DNA of 64,000 bases from Dallia pectoralis (Eukaryota; Chordata; Actinopteri; Esociformes; Umbridae): NCBI GenBank assembly GCA_029465975.1, contig CM055744.1, forward strand, positions 248,001 to 312,000, in the 5' to 3' direction. The notes beneath the pieces are model-generated. The model saw only the letters and a list, made by a program, of their open reading frames with translations. It was not told the DNA's origin and ran no database searches. Shown here piece by piece: positions 52,376 through 62,605 of this stretch. Numbering within the stretch: the first letter of the stretch is position 1; each line of letters opens with the position of its first letter. Made by a program: the position numbers and the translations under genes.

Positions 52376-52849
52376 AAAAAAATCTTTTGATCCAGCCATT
52401 ATTAACATTATTGTACATATATACACACACACACACACACAGCAGTTATTCTAACCAGATGTTATAAATGCAAATGTATTACTATATTATGTACTGACAA
52501 TAATCTCAGTTTGTCACTTTCTCATTCGAAACCAACCATCTTGCAGAAGTAAACACATTAATATTCACGTTTACAAAGTATCAAAATGTCTCATACCCAA
52601 TTATTAAAACATGCACGTAAATGCAGTGAAGGCCTTTAGCTCGTCCACAATGCAACGCTCTCCGGCGCCGTTTCCAGGTGGTGGGTTACCTGGATCATTT
52701 TGTAAATGACCCTGGTGGTTTTCTGGAAATTGTCTTTATCCCTACGTGTGTGTGCTGCGCTGTGGTGCATAGAGGGAGTTAGGGTGGGACCTCGGTAGCG
52801 TGTATTGTCAACTCTGGGTTGACGCATACCGTGGGAGCCCATACTTACC
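52376..52849. other. Spacer before PLE1
   Basis: No gene. 52640-52840 is more GC-rich and could belong to the PLE1 3' region. Confidence 0.35.
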
Positions 52850-53110
52850 GATAGGTTCCCTCAAGCTTAGTTAGCACCGTTAGGTATCCGCTATGAGGTT
52901 TGGCCTATACCGAAGCTGTGGGTTGATCTGTTATGTGAGTCTGTAGAGATATGGCTCTACAGGCTGGGAAGAGTCTAAGGTAGACTATGGATTATTAAGC
53001 TTAGTGAGCTTTAAAAAAAGCTTTTGGGTTTTGTCTGGATGAGCTTTCAATGAAAGCTTGTTGTTTAGGTGAGTGGGTAGATTTTCCCTTTGTCTCAGTA
53101 GATCTGAATG

Positions 53111-53144
53111 TCGCGACGTTTCGACCGTTCTTGGTCTTCTTCAG
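53111..53144 (-). ncRNA. Hammerhead-ribozyme-like motif in PLE1
   Basis: On the minus strand: CTGAAGA, then AGACC-loop-GGTC, then GAAAC, then GTCGCGAC. This resembles the CUGANGA / stem II / GAAA core of the minimal hammerheads known in Penelope-like elements. There is one extra A before stem II relative to the consensus, and stem I was not resolved, so activity is doubtful. Confidence 0.4.
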
Positions 53145-53445
53145 GCTGTAGTGTGGGTGTGTAGAATTTTTCATCTGTATTTATGTGATTCTAAGTTGTT
53201 GGCCCCTCCCGTGGAGGGTGTGGCCAAAAAGGGGGGGGGTTGTTTGTTTGTTTGGGATTTGGTTCAGTTGCTGGTTCAAGATGGAGGCACGAGCTAGTTA
53301 GGTTTGTGGCTTTGATCCACTTTGAATTGTGTCCTTTCCCAAATCCAAAAAGTTATTGAATTCTGGGGAGGCACAATGACAAAAAATGGTGATGCATTGG
53401 CCATCCATTGTTGACAGCCGCCTGTCCCAATTCTCACTTATATTT

Positions 53446-53703
53446 TTAATATTTCTGATTTAGTCCCGTGGGTGTTTTTGTGTCTAATCTTTTAATCCAA
53501 AGGGTTTCTTCCCTTTTCCTCTCTTGGTCTGTCCAGGTTGGATTGTGTGCTATACCAGTGATCTCTAGTGATGTTAGTCCATGTTGTAAAAAGTGTCGCA
53601 CCAGGGGTGTGTTTATTTCTTTTTTGTTTTTTACATTATATTTGTGTTGTGCTAGTCGGGTCTGGATTGAGTTTCCGGTTTCCCGACATATAGAATGTTG
53701 CAT
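53446..53703 (-). pseudogene. PLE1 GIY-YIG endonuclease, C-terminal part
   Basis: Shows TRLAQHKYNVKNKK, the helix with the catalytic-type arginine, and TWTDQERKREETLWIKRLDT, ending TPTGLNQKY, a typical PLE finish. The N-terminal LYVG strand and the preceding Cys motif (CICGIHCAKC) are in the overlapping upstream frame, so a frameshift lies near 53690. Confidence 0.75.
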
Positions 53704-55531
53704 TTAGCACAATGAATCCCACAGATGCAGTTTGTGGATTTTTCTGTAATATTTTGTTCTGTTCTGTAAGTTACTCCTGTGGTGGCATTTCTCCAGGTTT
53801 TCCTTGGTTTATAGAAGGGGTGTGTGGTTCTTGGGGTTTCATTTAAAGGTTTTAATTTGCTTTGTACCTGGTGGTCCTGTAGGTTTTTGTTTCTTCTGTA
53901 GGCAGAGATAATCTTGTGTTCTGCTAGTATCTGTGTGTCTTTGAGGATGTTTTCAAAATTCTCTTTGAGTTTTCTGTTAATTGCTACACTGTATTTTGAA
54001 TAGGTGGTGATTAACGGGATTATCTGTCTATTGTCTCTTGGTTTCACTTCCTGAAAGGTGTTACTTATTTTTCTCAGGAAGGAGCATGAGTATCCCCTTG
54101 TTCTGAGGGCTTTGAATAATGTTTTGGATGCCCTTTCAAATTCCACAGGCTGTGTTGAGAACCGTTGGAAGCGGAGTAATTGAGATTTAATTAGGCCTTT
54201 GAATGTGTGTTTGGGGTGAAAGTTGTCTTTGTGTAGTAGTGCATGTGTGTCTGTTTCTTTGAAGAAGACTTTGGTGTCTAAAATGTTGGTGTTAGTGAAA
54301 TTTGGTCCTTTGTAGGTTGTAGTGTCTAGAAAATCAATGCTATTCTGGGGTGTGGTGTATTTAATTTTAATTGAAGGGTGGTGTGTGTTCAGTATATGTG
54401 TGAATGTACTGAATTCTTTTCTGTGTGTGGCCAGCTTCCCCAAATATCATCTAGGTATCTAAAGTAGTGTGTAGGTTTTAGGGGGCACTTAGTGAAGGCT
54501 GTTTCTTCCCATTCAGCCATGTATATGTCTGCATAGGCTGGGGCAAATTTCTTTCCCATTGCTGTGCCTTTTATTTGCAAGTAGAATTCCTGGTTAAATT
54601 CAAAGTCATTTTTTGTTAGGCTGATGTTAAGCAGCTCTAGTAGGGCTGTGTCTGGTCTGTTGTCCTCTGGGTATTTGTTGAAACACTCCCTAACTGCTTT
54701 TAGTCCTGCCTTTGTTTCTATATTGGTGTATAAGCTGTCAATGTCAATTGTGAACAGAAATGAGTTTTCTTCCACTGTGGCATTTTTTATTTTGTTAACG
54801 AAGTCATATGTGTGTTTGATATAGCGAGCATGGCGGCATGCTAGTGGATTGAGGAAGTGGTCTATGTATTCAGCTACTTTGTAGCTTTCACTGTTACAGT
54901 CAGATACTATGGGTCTCCCTGAGGGGATTTCAAATGGTTTTGTCCATGTATCAGGGGTTTTGTGGATTTTTGGGAGGAGGTAGAATATTCTGGCTCTAGG
55001 TGTGTCTTCGCCCATGAGATATGTCCATTGTTTTTTTGTGATTTTTTGTTCTACTAGTAGTTGTTTTAGAATGGTTCTGATCTCAACTGCTGTGTTTGTG
55101 TATATAGGGCCTGATAATTTTTTGTAGTGTTCCTGGTTGTTGAGTTGCCTGTGGGCTTCCTGTATGTATTGTTCCCTGTCCATTATTACAATTGCACTGC
55201 CTTTGTCTGCTGGTTTAATTATAATGTGTTTGTTGGACTTAAGCTCTTTTAGGGCGGTTATTTCTTCCTGTGTTAGGTTTCTATTGTCCCTGTGGATGTT
55301 TGGTGGTATTTGAGTTTATGATTCTCTGTCTGTCCTAACGAGTTGATTGATCCGTCTCGGTAATTGGGTGGGTTTTGGTTCCCAGTTTGATTTGGGTGTG
55401 AATGGTTGTTGTTCCCTATTGGCATTTTGTTTCTCTTGGAAGAATGCTGCTAGTTTCACTCTTCTGTGATATTTCTCAGTGTCTGCCTGCAAAGTGGCTT
55501 TTTGCTCTCTGTGTATGTTTAATGTGGGCAC
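53652..55531 (-). pseudogene. PLE1 reverse transcriptase
   Basis: N-terminal piece at 55531-55316, then IIKPADKGSAIVIMDREQYI leading to the main frame: FYLLPKIHKTPDTW, SGRPIVSDCNSESYKVAEYI, FTIDIDSLYTNIETKAGL (motif A), QIKGTAMGKKFAPAYADIYM (motif B) and HYFRYLDDIWG (motif C). A frameshift follows near 54420, then the thumb and linker with KIISAYRRNKNLQDH. PLE RTs are the relatives of telomerase. Confidence 0.8.
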
Positions 55532-55764
55532 ACATAACAGTCCCCTTTTGAGCAGTTTGATTTGTGTTTCTGTGGGTTCAAAGTGGTTTGCTAGGATGAT
55601 TGTGTTCTTGTCCCCTTCCTCTGGTGTTCTTGGATTTGTGGGGTTTAGAAGTTTAAAGCTGTCATCCAGTTTGTGAGGATTTTCCTGCCAGTGTCTGTGG
55701 TCCAGTGAATGTTGTCTGCTGTGGTGTAGAAATCTTCTTCCCTCAGGGCTGGGAGGTGTTGTAG

Positions 55765-56515
55765 ATTTTTAGGTTTAGGGGTGGGGGTTGGGTTAGGGGT
55801 GGGGTTTGGGTTAGGAGTGGGGGTTAGGGTTTAGGGTTAGGGTGGTTAGGGGTTAGGGTTTAGGGTTAGGTTAGGGGTTAGGGACAATATTTTGCCCTCT
55901 ATGAGGGCAAATGTGCACGGGCACAGGGGCTATCCATATGGCCCAATGTATTCCAAAAAAAAGGGGGGGGTTGGGACTAGAAAAGAAACAATTAATAAAG
56001 ACAGTGGACATAACAATAGAACTAAGGAACATGGAACAAACAAATGGGAACTCTGGGAGGGAGGTCTTGGGGGGGGGAAATAATGTATTGGGATTGGGGA
56101 TTAGGGTTAAATGTTTGGGTTACGGGAAAAAAATAATTAGGGTTAGGTATGGTATTGAGTGGTTAGGGTTAGGTATGGTGTTGAGTGGTTGGGGTTAGGT
56201 ATGGTGTTGGGTGGTTAGGGTTAGGTATGGTGTTGAGTGGTTAAGGTTAGGATAAATGATTGGGGTTAGGCTTGATGGTTAGGGTTAGGTGTTGTGTTGA
56301 GTGGTTAGGTTTAGGATAGAGGATTGGGATTAGGGTTAGGTTTAGGGCAATATTTAACGATTCGGGTTAGGGTTAATGGTTAAGGTTAGGTGTGATGTTG
56401 AGTGGTTAAGGTTAGGATAAATGATTGGGGTTAGGCTTGATGGTTAGGGTTGGGTGTGGTGTTGAGTGGTTAGGTTTAGGATAGAGGATTGGTGTTAAGG
56501 TTAGGGCTTATGGTT
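55765..56515 (+). repeat. Degenerate telomere-like repeats and variants
   Basis: 55765-55885 is TTAGGGTT/TTAGGGGTTAGGG with variant spacings. 55886-56100 is a unique insert that recurs at 63787-64000. 56100-56515 is built of TTAGGGTTAGG plus TATGGTGTTGAGTGG-type units (~26-60 bp) repeated about ten times. G-rich strand on plus. Confidence 0.85.
55831..56100 (+). repeat. Start of ~7.9 kb repeated unit, first copy
   Basis: From TTAGGGTGGTTAGGGGTTAG through ACAATATTTTGCCCTCTATG to TGTATTGGGATT it matches 63734-64000 almost base for base. The offset is 7903 bp. Confidence 0.9.
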
Positions 56516-57347
56516 CACTATATTGGCAGGGAGGGGGGGATCCATGGCAAAACAAGATAACAAAATATATTGTCTTTTCACTTACTCCTTTCGTTGGGAA
56601 GAGATCACAATGTCTAAATCAATAAATAGATAATAAAAGTGCTTAAAATAAATATTTAAGATTCATAAAATGGTTGAAGTGCTATAAGAATTGTTAAAAT
56701 ACAATATAGAAAAACACACATAAGAGCTATGGATCCCTGCATGCCATAGGGAAAACTATTTTAAGAACAGTATAAGTGCATTTAAAACAAGTAAAATAGA
56801 ATATAAGGATGTAAAAATATTCACACATGTTATAAATATGTAAAAAAGTACATAAAAAGACAAACATACATATATTAAGAAATTATTTCATGCGATTGAC
56901 ATTGTGTTTCTAACCCTCAGGTTTCTATTATCATATAGATAATATAGGTTTAATACCCAGATGTCAGCACTAGAGACTTATTTAATCATTAATTGTTTTA
57001 TCCATAATTATTTACCACTCTCCAAAGATAAAGAATTTTCAGGATGCCATTTAGTAAGATCAGGCCTTGAACCCACAACCTTTGGCACCATAACCAGATT
57101 TCCCATGCCCTGTCCCCACCAAGATGGGCCGAAATGATTGACGACAGGGACATGTCAACAAATGTAAAATACCTATGACATAACAACACAAGTGGAGATA
57201 CATACAATGAGTGCTTTTAAAAAAAGTTAAAACACATTTAATTGAAACAGTCCCATAGTCAGTGAATTTCTCTATCCAATATCCTGGTGGGGATCCCAAC
57301 AGCAATTTTCACATTCTACCATTAAAAGTTTAAAATGTGTCATGGGA

Positions 57348-58703
57348 TTAAAATTTCTCATTAAGGCCCATTGGATCGATGGTACCCAATCCCTTAATCC
57401 ATCGCCTTTCTGCTCTCTGACGTTGCAATTTGGACCAGGTTTTGTTATATTCCAAGCCAAAAATGCTAACGTTCTCAATAGTGTGCAACTGGAAATGGGT
57501 ATATAGAGCTGTGGTTTTGTCCATTTTACCTATGTGATACAAATGCTGTTTTAATCTGTCACTTAGGGTATTCTTGGTCTCCCCTACATATATTTTATGA
57601 CACAGATTGCACCGGATCCCATAAACCACATTCACAGTGTCCAACCCTATACTGTGCCAAATTGGAGCCCCCAAACCCGAAAAAGTATTTTTGATATACT
57701 TTGGTGTCTGTAAATACTTATTGTATTTTAATGTTCTTGTCTTTTGGGTAAAACAAGAGTGTACCAGCATATCCTTCAGATTTTTATTCCTTCTAATCGC
57801 CGATATTACCCTAAAATTCTCTAATGCACTATTTGCTTGCTGAGCCTGCTGAAAACTAGACCTAAGTCTTGAACTGAGACCCGCCAAGTTCTGGGAGTAC
57901 GTAGAGACAAAGGGTATAATCTTACGATTGTCTGTGTCCTTCCTATACTCTCCTTTGCTCTGGAAGATCCGTTTGACCTCTGCTCTAATTTCCCTCAAAA
58001 AGCGTTTGGAGTAGCCCCGAGGGCCTAGGGCTCCAAACAGTGTTTTAGTGGCCCTCTCCACATCCTCCGGGAACGTGCAGATCCTATGGAAACGTATCAG
58101 TTGAGACTTTATAAGGCCCCTATATGTGTGTCTTGGGTGAAAGCTGGCTTTATGTAGGAGGGCATGCCTGTCAGTTTCTTTAAAGAAGACACAGGTTGCC
58201 AATGATTTGGTTCCACCCAACCCTGGGACAAAAAATATCTGTGTGTCCAGGAACTCTAGTTTCTCTGTTTGTATATTATGCGTGACCTTAATAGCTAAAT
58301 GGTGGCCATTAAGAACCCCCAGGAATTCCATAAACTCTACAATGGAATGGCCCCAAACCCCAAAGATGTCATCCAAATACCTGTAATACAGCAATGGTAA
58401 ATGTTTACATTTCCTAAATGCTGTTTCCTCCCAAGAGGACATGTACAGATTGGCATAGGCTGGGGCAAATGTTTTACCCATGGCCGTTCCATGGATCTGG
58501 AGGTAGAATTTATCATTAAATTTAAAGTCATTCCTGGTCAGGCTCAACTCTAGAAGTTCCAGAATTGCCTTATCTGGGCGCTTGGAATCAGGGAACTTGC
58601 TAAAAGCCTGAGTGACTGCCTGTAGGCCCAGAGCCGCATCTATGTTGGTATACAGTGAGTTTGTCAATTGAAAAAAGAAAGGCATTTCCCGGCATTTGTA
58701 CAC
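57348..58703 (-). pseudogene. PLE2 RT C-terminal half and GIY-YIG endonuclease
   Basis: A 451-codon frame. After motif A (NSLYTNIDAALGLQAV) come DFKFNDKFYLQIHGTAMGKT (motif B), YYRYLDDIFGVWGHS (motif C) and HALLHKASFHPRHTYRGL. The endonuclease follows a Cys pair (CNLC) with KIYVGETKNTLSDRLKQHLY (GIY-YIG core and arginine) and ends DPMGLNEKF. The RT copies the element RNA; the nuclease is thought to nick the target. The N-terminal RT half is in another frame, with a shift near 58650-58680. Confidence 0.85.
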
Positions 58704-59571
58704 CCTTTAATTTATTCACAAAGTCATATGTGTCTTGAATATAGCTGGTATGTTTCTGAGACAGAGGATTTATGTAGAAATCTATGTACTCTGCAACCCG
58801 ATACGACTCTGAGCCGCAGTCACTCACAATGGGACGGCCGCATGGAACCTGATAGGGAACAGTCCACTTTTCTGGAGGCTTATGGATCTTTGGGAGAAGG
58901 TAGAATTGCCTGTGTCTCGGGACATCTGGCCCCAACAGATAAGACATTTGTTTGTCTGTAATGAAATTAGTACCATACAACTCTATAATAATGTCATGGA
59001 TCATGTCCCTTGTCTCTGGCTGGATAGAGTGTGGCAATGGGATATAGTGATTAACATTCCCCAACTGTTTGTTTGCTTCCAGAAGATACTGGAATCTATC
59101 CAGTATCACAATCTGGGACCCTTTATCCGCCGGTTTGATGACAATATTCCGGCTACTGCCCAACCCTTTGATGGCTTGTAATTGTTGTCTATTGAGATTT
59201 AATTTACCCACAAGTTTAGGCCTGAAATTTGAGAAGGAGTCCAAGTCCCTCTGTATGAGGGTTTGTATTGAATTGGACACCGACCCTAATTTGGGTTCCC
59301 AAGTAGATGGGTTGGTAAAAGGCACATGGGGAAAATCTGTCTCATACTTAAAATGATCCAGTAGTTTTAGCCTCCTATGGTAGACATGTAAATCCCTACG
59401 AAGCTCCATGCGGTCCATCCGTTGTGGGGTGGGAATAAAAGCAAGTCCCTTCTCCAAAACTTCCCTCTCAATCTCTGTAAGTTTAAAAGATGGAGATAGA
59501 TTAGTAATATTGAACAGGGGAGCTGTATCTTGACATTTTTCTCCCCCTACATGTTTAATTGGTCCAGCCAA
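58640..59571 (-). pseudogene. PLE2 RT N-terminal half
   Basis: Contains NIVIKPADKGSQIVILDRF, FYLLPKIHKPPEKWTVPY, CGRPIVSDCGSESYRVAEYI and HTSYIQDTYDFVNKLKG, the PLE-specific RT N-terminal motifs, up to FLFSID before the shift. It has no ATG at its start: the frame opens at TTGGCTGGACC, overlapping the end of the SGNH ORF by 25 bp in a different frame. This suggests either translational coupling or frameshifting, or an old indel. Confidence 0.8.
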
Positions 59572-60314
59572 AAGTGGAAAATTTCTTTAGCTGTCTCACT
59601 TGTCCAATGGACTGGATCATGGGCTTGTGTGCGTAATCTGAGTCGGCTGATTTCAGGTAAGTAATTACATTTTTCTAAGATGGTTTGATTAAGTTGCTTG
59701 ATTAGAGACTGTTGGTCCCTTTCTAGCCTATCTGAGAAGTTAATGAGTGGGATATAAAGTGTGGCATTGGGTAACCTGTTCTCACACACCTTTAGCAGTT
59801 GCTGAAGTTGCTTCCAGGTAGTACTGGGTGTCTGTCTCGACAGGCAGTTGTTCAAGCCTGCCGACAAGATCACCTTCTCCATCCCCAGATCAGGTGAGAG
59901 TTTTTCTAAAACTCCCTTAAGGTGGTAAAATGTGGCCCCAGGGAAACTGTCCACCTGAACTCGAGCGTCCGAGAACGTAGGTATACGTGCCAGGTTCGAG
60001 TCACCCATAACTACAATAGGCTTGACTATATTTAAAGCCCAGTCATTAATCTTTCTATTTGTATTGGCGTGTCTCAGAGGCTCTTGGCGTATGGCAACAG
60101 ACTCGGTAGGCAGGTTTGTTGTTAGAGAAGGGGACTCAGATTGGGATGAACTCAGATTATTAGAGTCGTTTTTAGTGTATCCCATCATCACTTTGTGTCC
60201 GCCTGTTTTAACGTTTGCCATAACCGGTGAATGCTCCATTCCTGCCTGGAGCCTCTGCTGTTCTGGTTCTGTAGGGGATATAGGAAGTATTGAATTACTA
60301 CATGGTACTGCCAC
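59547..60314 (-). CDS. PLE2 SGNH/GDSL-type hydrolase domain
   Basis: A 255-codon frame; residues about 98-250 form an SGNH-like domain. PIVVMGDSNLARIP holds the nucleophile serine (S106), VDSFPGATF the block II glycine, ILSAGLNNC the block III Asn, and HDPVHWTSE the catalytic Asp-x-x-His pair (D233, H236). All four blocks are in order. Such esterase-like domains are known in ORF1 proteins of CR1-type LINEs and, as I recall, in some telomeric Penelope-type elements of rotifers; their role may be lipid or RNP binding. The N-terminal ~90 residues are low-complexity linker. The upstream ORF overlaps in another frame. Confidence 0.75.
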   Translation of the reverse strand: MAVPCSNSILPISPTEPEQQRLQAGMEHSPVMANVKTGGHKVMMGYTKNDSNNLSSSQSESPSLTTNLPTESVAIRQEPLRHANTNRKINDWALNIVKPIVVMGDSNLARIPTFSDARVQVDSFPGATFYHLKGVLEKLSPDLGMEKVILSAGLNNCLSRQTPSTTWKQLQQLLKVCENRLPNATLYIPLINFSDRLERDQQSLIKQLNQTILEKCNYLPEISRLRLRTQAHDPVHWTSETAKEIFHFWLDQLNM

Positions 60315-61216
60315 ATTCGAGTACAGGGATTGTATCTCTCCATAGGTTGATTTTCACTAAATAAGTCCATCTCTTCCTTCTGTGCCGCACGAGCATCCCC
60401 AGACCTACAAGACGGAGCTGGGGAAAGACTCCCAGAAGGAGATGGGGAAGAACTCCCCCGAAGTGCAAAAGAGATGTTTCTAAATGGGCAGGGCTCTATT
60501 TCAATGATAGCCTCCACAGTATGTTGGAGGAGTGGGGCTGGCGGGTTATTGTCTGGAAGTTGCTTTGGGGTGTGTGGGCTCAACTCCACATAAGGAATTA
60601 CCTTTACCGGTGGAGACATGAGGGGTCTTTTCTGGCTACATACGCCTGTTGGTGTTGTTAGTGGTGCATGTTTAATAATCCTGGGCTTTGTTACAGCCTC
60701 AGCATAGGAAATTAGCCCCATGGGTTGGGCTGCTTTAGCCAGAGGTGGAAATTCTGCTGGGCACAGCTTTAAAGGGGTCTGAGTGGGTAGCCCCTTCCTC
60801 TGGGTCACCAGCATAGCACTCAGTGTGTCCGCTGAAGAGGTTGTAAATTTGCGCCTATATCTAGTTTTAGCCCAACTCACTGCTTTATTAAAAGCCTCCA
60901 AATTAAAATCCTGCAAATTTTCCAAACCCTGGGCTAAAACCCTGTCATAATGCACCCGCAATATTGCCATGTTATTCTCCATCCACTGGGCAGTGTTAAG
61001 CTTTACTTTCTCCAGTGTCTCAAAAGTGGGCGAAGAGGGTTTGATAAAAGCAGATAGCTTTGCTACTTGTTTCATCATCCCAGGGGGGCAGGAGCCAATG
61101 GTCATTGAGTGGGCCAGAATTTCCGAATGGTGAAGAGCTTGTAATAATTTAAAATACTTCTTAGTAAGTGTTAAATCAACCTGATCTTTAGGTCTGTTAA
61201 TATCCTTGCTCAACAC
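60188..61216 (-). CDS. PLE2 N-terminal ORF, unknown role
   Basis: A 342-codon frame. The first ~150 residues are helical with basic character (KAVSWAKTRYRRKFTTSS). The rest is proline/serine-rich (SSSPSPSGSLSPAPSCRSGD), probably disordered. The last ~45 codons, after about 60335, read unlike the rest, while the SGNH frame already looks coding there, so a frameshift near 60330 probably splits one longer ORF1. No named domain. It may bind RNA like other retroelement ORF1 proteins; that is inference. Confidence 0.6.
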   Translation of the reverse strand: MLSKDINRPKDQVDLTLTKKYFKLLQALHHSEILAHSMTIGSCPPGMMKQVAKLSAFIKPSSPTFETLEKVKLNTAQWMENNMAILRVHYDRVLAQGLENLQDFNLEAFNKAVSWAKTRYRRKFTTSSADTLSAMLVTQRKGLPTQTPLKLCPAEFPPLAKAAQPMGLISYAEAVTKPRIIKHAPLTTPTGVCSQKRPLMSPPVKVIPYVELSPHTPKQLPDNNPPAPLLQHTVEAIIEIEPCPFRNISFALRGSSSPSPSGSLSPAPSCRSGDARAAQKEEMDLFSENQPMERYNPCTRMWQYHVVIQYFLYPLQNQNSRGSRQEWSIHRLWQTLKQADTK

Positions 61217-61955
61217 TGGGTTGAGACGATGCTACCTGTTTACATTTCTATTGTGATTGTCCAAAGGGACAGCCATGTTGGCCCCAGACTTAGCTATAAT
61301 TCACACCAAAAGCAATGTGATTAAAGGGCACCGAAATGGGTTTCCACTCTTAAAATATCAGTACAAAATAGGGAATATAAGGGAAGGAACAGAGGGGGAA
61401 CAAAAAAGGAAGACCTAAACAAAAGACACTTAATGAACAATGCTGGACCCAATATGTCCAGTAAACACTCACCTATTAAACAAGGAGAAACATCCCGGTG
61501 TTGATAGGGTGTTTGTCAACTAGAAGTTTAGGCAAAGCCCAACTTCCGTAGAAGGCTGGTAAACAAATACCCATATAAAGGACTTTGTCCTTTAAATTGT
61601 TTGTGGTTCTCTAGTGACTGTGGGTAGGTATGTATACACAGGGTTACCACTATTCACAAGGCAGTCCAAGAGACAGTAGACAATTAAAGCTGGTCTTCAG
61701 TGTGCACACACGGTTCAACAAAGTCTTACCCCATTCCTTTATTCCATACTCACATATGTGAAATGTTTGGGTGGCCAACCCTTAGAGATGGAAGATTAAA
61801 GAAGGTGAGGGGGTAAGTCCAAAATGGCTGCTGTCCATGTGCTTGTTTTGCCAATTGTTTGTAGATGTTAAAATCCTCTTGGTGTACAAAGTGTTTGAGT
61901 CTCCTATTAAAATAGGTCCAACAATGTCATTAAACAATTGAACCAATACAACAGA
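61217..61955 (-). other. PLE2 5' region
   Basis: No gene. Non-repetitive sequence up to the telomeric repeats. Confidence 0.4.
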
Positions 61956-62250
61956 TAAAAAAAGGGTTAGGGTTAGGGTCAGGGTTAGGTGAGGGACCAA
62001 TTAAAACACTAAAAGTGTTAAAATGTGCACGGGCACAGGGGCTATATAAAACTATCTTCCCCTTATATTCTTATAAAATCATAAAAAAGAATGAGGGACA
62101 AAGACAGGACAAGATGAACAAGGGGGGGGAGGGAGAGTTCGGTGTTTCGGCACCTGTGCCACTGTGGTTAAGTTTAGGCACAGGTGCCACTGAGGTTAGG
62201 GTTAGGGTTTGTGTAAAGGGGCAGGGGGATCCTTTATAGAGGGGAGGGAA
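61956..62250 (+). repeat. Telomere-like repeats and partial copy of the unit start
   Basis: 61965-61990 is (TTAGGG)n with one variant. 62022-62045 repeats ATGTGCACGGGCACAGGGGC from 55910, then diverges. Confidence 0.7.
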
Positions 62251-62560
62251 ATATGGTGAAGTGTTTTGGCACCTGTGCTACTGAGGTTAAGTTTAGGCAC
62301 AGGTGCCATTGAGGTTAAGTTTAGGCACCAGTGCCACTGATGTTTGGTTTAGGCACAGGTGCCACTGAGGTTAAGGTTAGGGTTTGCGTAAAGGGGCAGG
62401 GGGCCCTAAATAGAGGGAGGGAAATAGGGTGAAGTGTTTTGGCACCTGTGCTGCTAAGGTTAAGTGTAGGCACAGGTGCCATTGAGGTTAAGTTTAGGCA
62501 CCTGTGCCACTGATGTTAGGTTTAGGCACAGGTGCCACTGAGGTTATGGTTAGGGCTAGT
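62150..62560 (+). repeat. GGCACAGGTGCCACTGAGG minisatellite
   Basis: About ten copies of a ~27 bp unit, TTTAGGCACAGGTGCCACTG plus AGGTTAAG, in two blocks that are themselves duplicated (62150-62340 and 62345-62550). GGCACCTGTGCC/GGCACAGGTGCC is palindromic. GTTAGGGTT tracts are interspersed. Confidence 0.85.
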
Positions 62561-62605
62561 GGGATTGGGACCACTGTAAAGTGGCTGTATAGATACACTC
62601 ATAGA

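Larger units (their letters stand above)
52850..55760 (-). mobile_element. Penelope-like element PLE1
   Basis: Minus-strand element with RT and GIY-YIG endonuclease, a combination unique to Penelope-like elements. The coding part is in several frames (55531-55316, 55183-54389, 54443-53652, 53703-53446), so it is inactivated by shifts. A hammerhead-like motif lies in the 3' region at 53111-53144. The 5' end near 55760 runs directly into TTAGGG-like repeats. The left limit is uncertain; no telomeric repeat is seen there. Confidence 0.8.
56520..61955 (-). mobile_element. Penelope-like element PLE2 with SGNH-hydrolase ORF
   Basis: A 5.4 kb minus-strand element lying between telomere-like repeats on both sides: its 3' end near 56520 touches the repeats at 56515 and its 5' end near 61955 touches TTAGGG repeats at 61965. 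Coding order on the minus strand is: an N-terminal ORF (61216), an SGNH/GDSL hydrolase ORF, RT, GIY-YIG. The 3' region (57340-56520) is AT-rich and the 5' region (61955-61217) non-coding. Frameshifts near 60300 and 58660 suggest this copy is inactive. Confidence 0.85.

Noticed and set aside
55892..56198. Frames in the telomere-like region
   Set aside because: Glycine- and valine-rich translations of G-rich repeats.
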